Assembly (NCBI RefSeq): GCF_001507595.1
Contig: NZ_LQBQ01000001.1
Coordinates: 372,001-436,000 of the forward strand
Direction of reading: 5' to 3'
Length of the DNA: 64,000 nucleotides
From: Ruegeria marisrubri
GTDB lineage: Bacteria > Pseudomonadota > Alphaproteobacteria > Rhodobacterales > Rhodobacteraceae
The position numbers were made by a program, and so were the translations under genes. Below, one piece after another: positions 59,738-64,000 of this stretch; the stretch's first letter is position 1, and each line of letters begins with the position of its first letter. The notes beneath the pieces were generated by a model. That model had not been told where the DNA came from. It saw only the letters and a program-made list of their open reading frames with translations, and did not search any database.

Positions 59738-60349
59738 TCACTCCGCCATCATCCGGAAGGCCTCGCGCTCGATCTCCATGAAGACCCGGCCGGCGGTGCC
59801 GACCGAGGCATAGAGAACCGAGTTCTCGGCTGCTTCCAAATCCGAAAAGAAATGCCCCGCCCAGGGGCTGATATGCCGGCTCCAGAAGGTCTTCTGATCC
59901 TCCAGCGAGGCCGGGGCGCCGAAGCGTCCGACGATCATGCCGCCCATCATCTCCATCAGCGAGGCGATGTTGTCCTCGGGTTCGAACACGTTGGGGGCCC
60001 GCGTGATCCCGCGCGCGGCCATGTCGGCGCGCAGCTGGGCCAGCGGCTTTTCGTTCAGGAAACCCGTCAGGTAGAAACTGGCATAGGGCAGCAGTTCGCC
60101 GCGGCCCAGGCCGATGAACAGCGCGGTGAACTCGCGCTCGGCCCCGGCGGGGTTGGTCACCTTGGCCACCCGGGCGAGGGCCTTTATCGCCTGGCCCAGA
60201 TCGCTGTCGTCGCCGCTCAGCCCGGCGATCTGGTCCAGCAGCATCTGCGACGGCGGGGCCGCCAGCAGCAGGCCCAGGAAATTGTAGAAATCGGCGCGCA
60301 GCCGATCCTCTTCCGATACGTCCAGTATTTGCGGGTCGCCTGCGGCCAT
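59738..60349 (-). CDS. TorD-family chaperone for FDH maturation
   Basis: A 203-residue helical protein. RADFYNFLGLLLAAPPS at the start, AEREFTALFIGLGRGELLPYASFYLTGFLNEKPL in outline, EPEDNIASLMEMMGGMI, and HISPWAGHFFSDLEAAENS match TorD/DmsD redox-enzyme chaperones. It would bind the alpha subunit's Tat signal until cofactor insertion. The ATG at 60349 has AAGGA upstream. It sits four bases after the DUF3306 gene stop. Confidence 0.9.
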   Translation of the reverse strand: MAAGDPQILDVSEEDRLRADFYNFLGLLLAAPPSQMLLDQIAGLSGDDSDLGQAIKALARVAKVTNPAGAEREFTALFIGLGRGELLPYASFYLTGFLNEKPLAQLRADMAARGITRAPNVFEPEDNIASLMEMMGGMIVGRFGAPASLEDQKTFWSRHISPWAGHFFSDLEAAENSVLYASVGTAGRVFMEIEREAFRMMAE

Positions 60350-60353
60350 GTGG

Positions 60354-60935
60354 TTATCCTTCGAATTCAAATCTCATCCGGCGCGGGGCCGGGGGCATTT
60401 CGGGCTCATCGTGTTCATCGACCGGAGCAGACTGCGCCACCGCTGCCGCGGGCGGCATGTCCGGCTCCGGCGCGGCCTCTGCCACCGGTGCCTCATCCTC
60501 GGCGTCGGTGGTCTCTTCGTCGGGCGCATCCTCCGCAGCGGCCAGCGCCTCGACATGCGCCAACATGCCCTTGCCAACCTGGTAGGCGGTTTGGAGTGTT
60601 TCCACCACGCAGGCCGCGTCAGTGTAGTCCTCGCCGTAATCGACCAGCCCATCGACATTGGCCAGCACCGGGTTCAGCCGCCACAGGCGGCGCAGGGCGC
60701 GTTGCCGGATGCGCTCGGGCACCGCACGCGCCATGAAGCCCGAGACATCGTCGCCGGGCTTCAGGTCGTCCGGATCGGGCAGGTCGAGTTCCGCCAGGAT
60801 CTCGGCGTCGGTCTTGTCCTCCAGCTCTGCCTGTTGCTGCGCGATTTCCTGTGCCTCCAGCGCGGCGTGTTCCGCCTCGGTCTCGGCCTGAACGGCAGCC
60901 TTGCGGCGAGACCAGAAATCGCGCGGCTTGTTCAT
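60354..60935 (-). CDS. DUF3306 protein of the FDH operon
   Basis: A 193-residue protein. WSRRKAAVQAE at the start, then DLPDPDDLKPGDDVSGFMARAVPERIRQRALRRLWRLNPVLANVDGLVDYGEDYTD in outline, the recognisable DUF3306 core; the end is Ala/Glu/Pro-rich and low in complexity. DUF3306 genes are commonly seen with DUF3305 and FDH genes. The ATG overlaps the DUF3305 stop. Function is unknown; cytoplasmic assembly factor is a plausible guess. Confidence 0.85.
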   Translation of the reverse strand: MNKPRDFWSRRKAAVQAETEAEHAALEAQEIAQQQAELEDKTDAEILAELDLPDPDDLKPGDDVSGFMARAVPERIRQRALRRLWRLNPVLANVDGLVDYGEDYTDAACVVETLQTAYQVGKGMLAHVEALAAAEDAPDEETTDAEDEAPVAEAAPEPDMPPAAAVAQSAPVDEHDEPEMPPAPRRMRFEFEG

Positions 60936-61486
60936 TGCGCGGCCCTCCGCGGGGCGCGATACACGTCCGAGTCCTGCCGGATGCGCGCATCCCCCTTGCC
61001 GTCCTCGACAAGATCCACCCGTGACTTGTCGCGGCGACGCTTGACGAAAACCTCTTCGCGATGATGCTTGAGCGTGAAATCCCGGACCCAGGCGATCAGC
61101 CCCTCGGTCATCGGGATCTTCTCGACGATGTCCTCGCCGGAATCCGCATAATCCTGCCCCTCGAAGGGGGAGGCGGTGACCAGGGCCGCGTGCAGAGGTC
61201 CATCCCCCTCGACCTCTTCGCGCAGGACCAGGTAGATCGACGGCTGAGCGTCGGCCAGATTGACCCGGTAGGCCTCGGTATCGGATGCCCAGAGCGTCAG
61301 CGGCAAGGTTGCCGCGTGATACTCGACCGCATCGCCCTCGCGGCGCAGCTCGACCCAGTCGGCCGGCCCGGCACCTGGCAGCACGGCAACGGCCCGCCAG
61401 TTCCATTTCGCCCAACGGGTGACGCCGGGCGTTTTCCGGACGACGACGCCCAGAGGCATTTCGATGTGGATCGCGGCCTTGGCCAC
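60932..61486 (-). CDS. DUF3305 protein, first gene of the FDH operon
   Basis: A 184-residue protein. MPLGVVVRKTPGVTRWAKWNWRAVAVLPGA in outline, then ELRREGDAVEYHAATLPLTLWASDTEAYRVNL are typical of DUF3305; a KRRR-rich C-terminus follows. I choose a GTG start at 61486, which has GGGGAGG five bases upstream; the nearest ATG (61459) lacks such a site. It is the promoter-proximal gene of the eleven-gene minus-strand unit ending at 51981. Function unknown, FDH-linked. Confidence 0.83.
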   Translation of the reverse strand: MAKAAIHIEMPLGVVVRKTPGVTRWAKWNWRAVAVLPGAGPADWVELRREGDAVEYHAATLPLTLWASDTEAYRVNLADAQPSIYLVLREEVEGDGPLHAALVTASPFEGQDYADSGEDIVEKIPMTEGLIAWVRDFTLKHHREEVFVKRRRDKSRVDLVEDGKGDARIRQDSDVYRAPRRAAQ

Positions 61487-61529
61487 CAGTTCCTCCCCAG
61501 AAGGCTCTCCCCCAGTGCCTTCTCTAATG

Positions 61530-61543
61530 TGAACTATGGTACA
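61530..61543. promoter_or_regulatory. Palindromic site 1 in the divergent FDH promoter
   Basis: TGAACTATGGTACA, an imperfect palindrome of the form TGNAC-N4-GTNCA, about 44 bases before the DUF3305 start. It is nearly identical to site 2. Confidence 0.5.
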
Positions 61544-61646
61544 CAAGCAGGTCTCATGCCAAGACTGCAATTGGCAAAAAGTAGGAAATTGACCGTTTTC
61601 CAATCAATTCTCCGAAAGTCGGACTTACCGCGCAGTCGAAAACATG

Positions 61647-61660
61647 TGAACTATAGTGCA
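61647..61660. promoter_or_regulatory. Palindromic site 2 in the divergent FDH promoter
   Basis: TGAACTATAGTGCA, same form as site 1; ATGTGAACTAT is shared exactly with it. Centres are 117 bases apart. It lies about 82 bases before the polyferredoxin start. The TATAGT inside could also be a -10 element. Confidence 0.5.
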
Positions 61661-61741
61661 ATTTTCGCGGGTGCGGCTTTACCGCTGCCGCGCCTTGTGC
61701 CTAGTCTGTGATGCGGGCACCACTTCGCCCGAGGGGAGGAC

Positions 61742-63697
61742 ATGGTCAAGAAACTTATACTGTGCGACTGTGGCGGGTCCCAGTCACTGGACTCGGACGG
61801 GTTGGCCGCGGCATGCGGCGTTGCCTGTTCCAGGGTTCATCATGCTCTTTGCACCAGCGAATTGGGCAAGGCAGCGGAACTGCTGCAACAGGGCGGGCAG
61901 GCCGTGATCGCCTGCGGGCAGGAGCAGGTCACATTCCGCGAACTGGCCGAGGAACTGGACGTCGACGCGCCCGGTTTCGTCGATCTGCGCGACCGGGCGG
62001 GCTGGTCCGAACAGGGGGCCGACGCCATGCCCAAGATGGCGGCGCTGGCGGCCGAGGCGCTCTTGCCGGTGCCAGCGACCCCCAGCGCGGACGTGGTCAG
62101 CGAAGGCGTGTGTTTCATCCTCGGGCCGGGCGAGGTGGCCTTCGGGCTGGCCGAGCGTCTGTCCGACCTGCTTGCCGTGACCGTGCTGGTCACCGACGAC
62201 GCGCAGCCCCTGACCCGTGACTTTGACGTTGTAAAGGGCCGGGTCCGGCAGGTCCGCGGCGCTCTGGGCGGGTTCGAGATCAGGCTCGACGCGGTGCCGC
62301 AGATCGAGCCGGGTGGCCGTGGCGCGTTCGGCTGGACCGCGCCGCGCGACGGGGCGTCCTCGCGATGCGACATCATCATCGACCTGACCGGCGGCACCCC
62401 TCTGGTGCCGGCACCGCACAAACGCGAGGGCTATCTCAGGGCCGATCCCCGCGACCCGCTCGCCGTGGAACGGCTGGCGCTCGAGGCGTCGCAATTGGTG
62501 GGCACTTTCGAAAAGCCGCTCTATGTCCGGCTCGAGGAAACGCTCTGCGCCCATTCGCGGGCCGGGCAGGTGGGGTGCAGCAACTGCCTCGACATCTGTC
62601 CGACCGGGGCCATCACGCCTGCGGGCGAACATGTGGCGATCGACCCGATGGTCTGCGCGGGCTGCGGTGAATGCGCGGCCCTGTGCCCCTCGACCGCGAT
62701 CACCTACGAGGATCCCTCGGTCGGCACCCTGCTGTCGCGGATGCAGGTTCTGGTGCGCACCTACCGCCAGGCCGGTGGCAAATCGCCCCGGCTGCTGGTC
62801 CACGACGCACACGGGGCCGCGATGATCCGCATGGCCGCGCGGTTCGGGCGCGGGCTGCCGGCGGATGTGATCCCGCTGGAACTGGGGGTCGTGTCCGGCT
62901 TCGGTCATGCCGAGATGCTGGCCGCGCTGGCGCATGGCTTTGCCCGCGTGGATATCCTGCTCGCGCCCACCACCGAGCGCGACGCGCTGACCCGCGAGTT
63001 GGAACTGGCACAGGCCATTGCCGGGGCAGGGCGGCTGGGCCTCATCGACGAGCGAGACCCCGACCTGCTGGCCGACCTGCTTTACGCGCACGAGGCGCCA
63101 GAGCCCCTGGCCGATCCGGTCCTGCCGATGGGCAACCGCCGCCAGATCGCGCGCCTGTCCGCCAAGGCGCTGAACCCCGGCGCCGGGCAGCCTCTGCCCC
63201 TGCCGGAAAACGCCCCCTATGGCGCGATCGACGTGGATACCGGCGCCTGCACCCTGTGCCTGAGCTGCGTGTCGCTCTGCCCGTCGGGGGCGTTGATCGA
63301 CAACCCCGACAAGCCGCAGCTGAACTTCCAGGAGGACGCCTGCCTGCAATGCGGGCTGTGCCGCACGATCTGCCCGGAAAACGCGATCACCCTGATCCCG
63401 CAGCTCGACCTTGACGATGCGGCCCTGTCGCAGCGCGTTTTGAACGAGGAAGAGCCCTTTGCCTGCATCGAATGCGGCGCGCCCTTCGGGGTGAAATCCA
63501 CGGTCGAGCGGATCATGGAGAAGCTGGCGGGCAACCATCCGATGTTCGCCTCGTCAGATCAGGCGCGGATGATCCAGATGTGCGACGATTGCCGGGTCAA
63601 GGCGCAGTTTCACAGCGAAAACAATCCATTCGCGTCCAAACCTAAACCGCGCGTCGTGACCACGGATGACTATTTCTCCAAGCGCAAGGATCACTGA
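61742..63697 (+). CDS. Large polyferredoxin-like protein of the FDH locus
   Basis: A 651-residue soluble iron-sulfur protein, divergent from the FDH operon. It starts LILCDCGGSQ, with further Cys near 25-37. Four clusters are visible: CSNCLDICPTGAI (279-291), CAGCGECAALCPSTAI (305-320), CTLCLSCVSLCPSGAL (503-518) and CLQCGLCRTICPENAI (534-549). CIEC and CDDC pairs follow at 575-578 and 614-617. Between the pairs is a Rossmann-like stretch (RLLVHDAHGAAMIRM). GGGGAGG precedes the ATG. It may pass electrons between formate oxidation and another acceptor. Exact partners are unknown. Confidence 0.85.
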   Translation: MVKKLILCDCGGSQSLDSDGLAAACGVACSRVHHALCTSELGKAAELLQQGGQAVIACGQEQVTFRELAEELDVDAPGFVDLRDRAGWSEQGADAMPKMAALAAEALLPVPATPSADVVSEGVCFILGPGEVAFGLAERLSDLLAVTVLVTDDAQPLTRDFDVVKGRVRQVRGALGGFEIRLDAVPQIEPGGRGAFGWTAPRDGASSRCDIIIDLTGGTPLVPAPHKREGYLRADPRDPLAVERLALEASQLVGTFEKPLYVRLEETLCAHSRAGQVGCSNCLDICPTGAITPAGEHVAIDPMVCAGCGECAALCPSTAITYEDPSVGTLLSRMQVLVRTYRQAGGKSPRLLVHDAHGAAMIRMAARFGRGLPADVIPLELGVVSGFGHAEMLAALAHGFARVDILLAPTTERDALTRELELAQAIAGAGRLGLIDERDPDLLADLLYAHEAPEPLADPVLPMGNRRQIARLSAKALNPGAGQPLPLPENAPYGAIDVDTGACTLCLSCVSLCPSGALIDNPDKPQLNFQEDACLQCGLCRTICPENAITLIPQLDLDDAALSQRVLNEEEPFACIECGAPFGVKSTVERIMEKLAGNHPMFASSDQARMIQMCDDCRVKAQFHSENNPFASKPKPRVVTTDDYFSKRKDH

Positions 63698-64000
63698 AAT
63701 TGCAAGGGCGCGCCCAGATCGGCCGCCTGCATGGCGGTCACGAAGGCCACGATCGCCTCAAGATCGCCAAGCGTGATCGACACCGGATGGATCGGCGGCG
63801 GCCGCTCGGGGTTGAAGGGCGGGGTCACGCCCTCGACCTGCGTGAAGGCGGGGTGCGGGTTCAGCGCGTAGAACTGCTGAAACCGGTTGTTCCAGTCGGG
63901 CAGCGACCGCAGCACGGGAAAGGACGGGGTCGAGCCCAGCCCGTTCATCCGGTTCTGCGGCCCGATCACGTGGCACCGGCCGCAATGGGCCAGCGACAGT
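63691..64000 (-). CDS. Cytochrome c protein, C-terminal part (5' end outside window)
   Basis: The minus-strand frame stays open to the window edge. Reading back from 64000 it contains LAHCGRCHVIGPQNRMNG, with the haem motif CGRCH. A later PERPPPIHPVSITLGDLEAIVAFVTAMQ is a typical cytochrome c end helix. Only about 103 residues are seen, so the start and any signal peptide are outside. Its stop overlaps the polyferredoxin stop region by seven bases, end to end. An electron-transfer role near FDH is likely but the gene may belong to another unit. Confidence 0.8.
   Translation of the reverse strand, partial: LSLAHCGRCHVIGPQNRMNGLGSTPSFPVLRSLPDWNNRFQQFYALNPHPAFTQVEGVTPPFNPERPPPIHPVSITLGDLEAIVAFVTAMQAADLGAPLQFQ

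Overview
The window is about 64 kb of GC-rich, gene-dense DNA without rRNA, tRNA, insertion sequences or CRISPR arrays. The gene content points to an alphaproteobacterium of the Rhodobacterales (roseobacter type): RpoH, CarD, a 7Fe ferredoxin, a SUV3-like helicase beside an Hsp15-type S4 protein, a RutR-controlled reductive pyrimidine pathway and a membrane-bound formate dehydrogenase (FDH) locus. This assignment rests on gene families and style of sequence, not on a database search.

Layout. (1) 1-4904: the 3' end of an RND pump permease with its terminator, then a three-gene exporter (MacB-type ATPase, FtsX permease, HlyD adaptor). (2) 5055-13227: seven same-strand, tightly packed genes that look like a surface-glycan or glycan-decoration cluster: two paralogous GT2 glycosyltransferases, a GxSxG hydrolase, a fucosyltransferase-like/TPR protein, an ATP-grasp protein, an unknown protein and a sulfotransferase. 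(3) 13294-28615: housekeeping genes: DUF6476-like protein, RluA-family pseudouridine synthase, rpoH behind a good sigma-32-type promoter, membrane dipeptidase, DksA-like zinc finger, PepF, lysophospholipase-like hydrolase, SCP2 protein, TPR protein, SUV3-like helicase, S4 protein, fdxA, carD, an ion channel with a zinc ribbon, cobS and cobT. (4) 28668-39252: KefB-type antiporter, an Lrp regulator divergent from 4-hydroxyphenylpyruvate dioxygenase, a PilP/GspC-like protein, SIMPL protein, GNAT, MetY, a GT-A glycosyltransferase and a ChrR-like cupin.

(5) 39319-49540: a coherent reductive pyrimidine catabolism and uptake island. PreT and PreA reduce uracil/thymine, HydA opens the ring, and the M20 hydrolase cleaves the N-carbamoyl-beta-amino acid. 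An ABC importer with a THI5/NMT1-like binding protein probably brings in the substrate. A RutR-type TetR gene lies in the island, and a perfect palindromic RutR box sits between rutR and the hydrolase gene, with a degenerate box before preT.

(6) 49582-64000: a tungstate importer (tupBCA) converges on an eleven-gene minus-strand operon for a periplasmic, Cys-type FDH. In transcription order it encodes a DUF3305 protein, a DUF3306 protein, a TorD chaperone, a small Tat protein, alpha, beta, an ABM-fold protein, cytochrome b gamma, a WD40-cytochrome c fusion, a 40-residue membrane peptide too short for usual gene calling, and an HTH regulator with a periplasmic-binding-protein-like sensor domain. 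Divergent from it is a large polyferredoxin, and a further cytochrome c runs off the right edge. Twin near-identical palindromes lie in the divergent FDH promoter. This locus, with its WD40-cytochrome c fusion, ABM protein, micropeptide and private regulator, is the best candidate for an incompletely described system.
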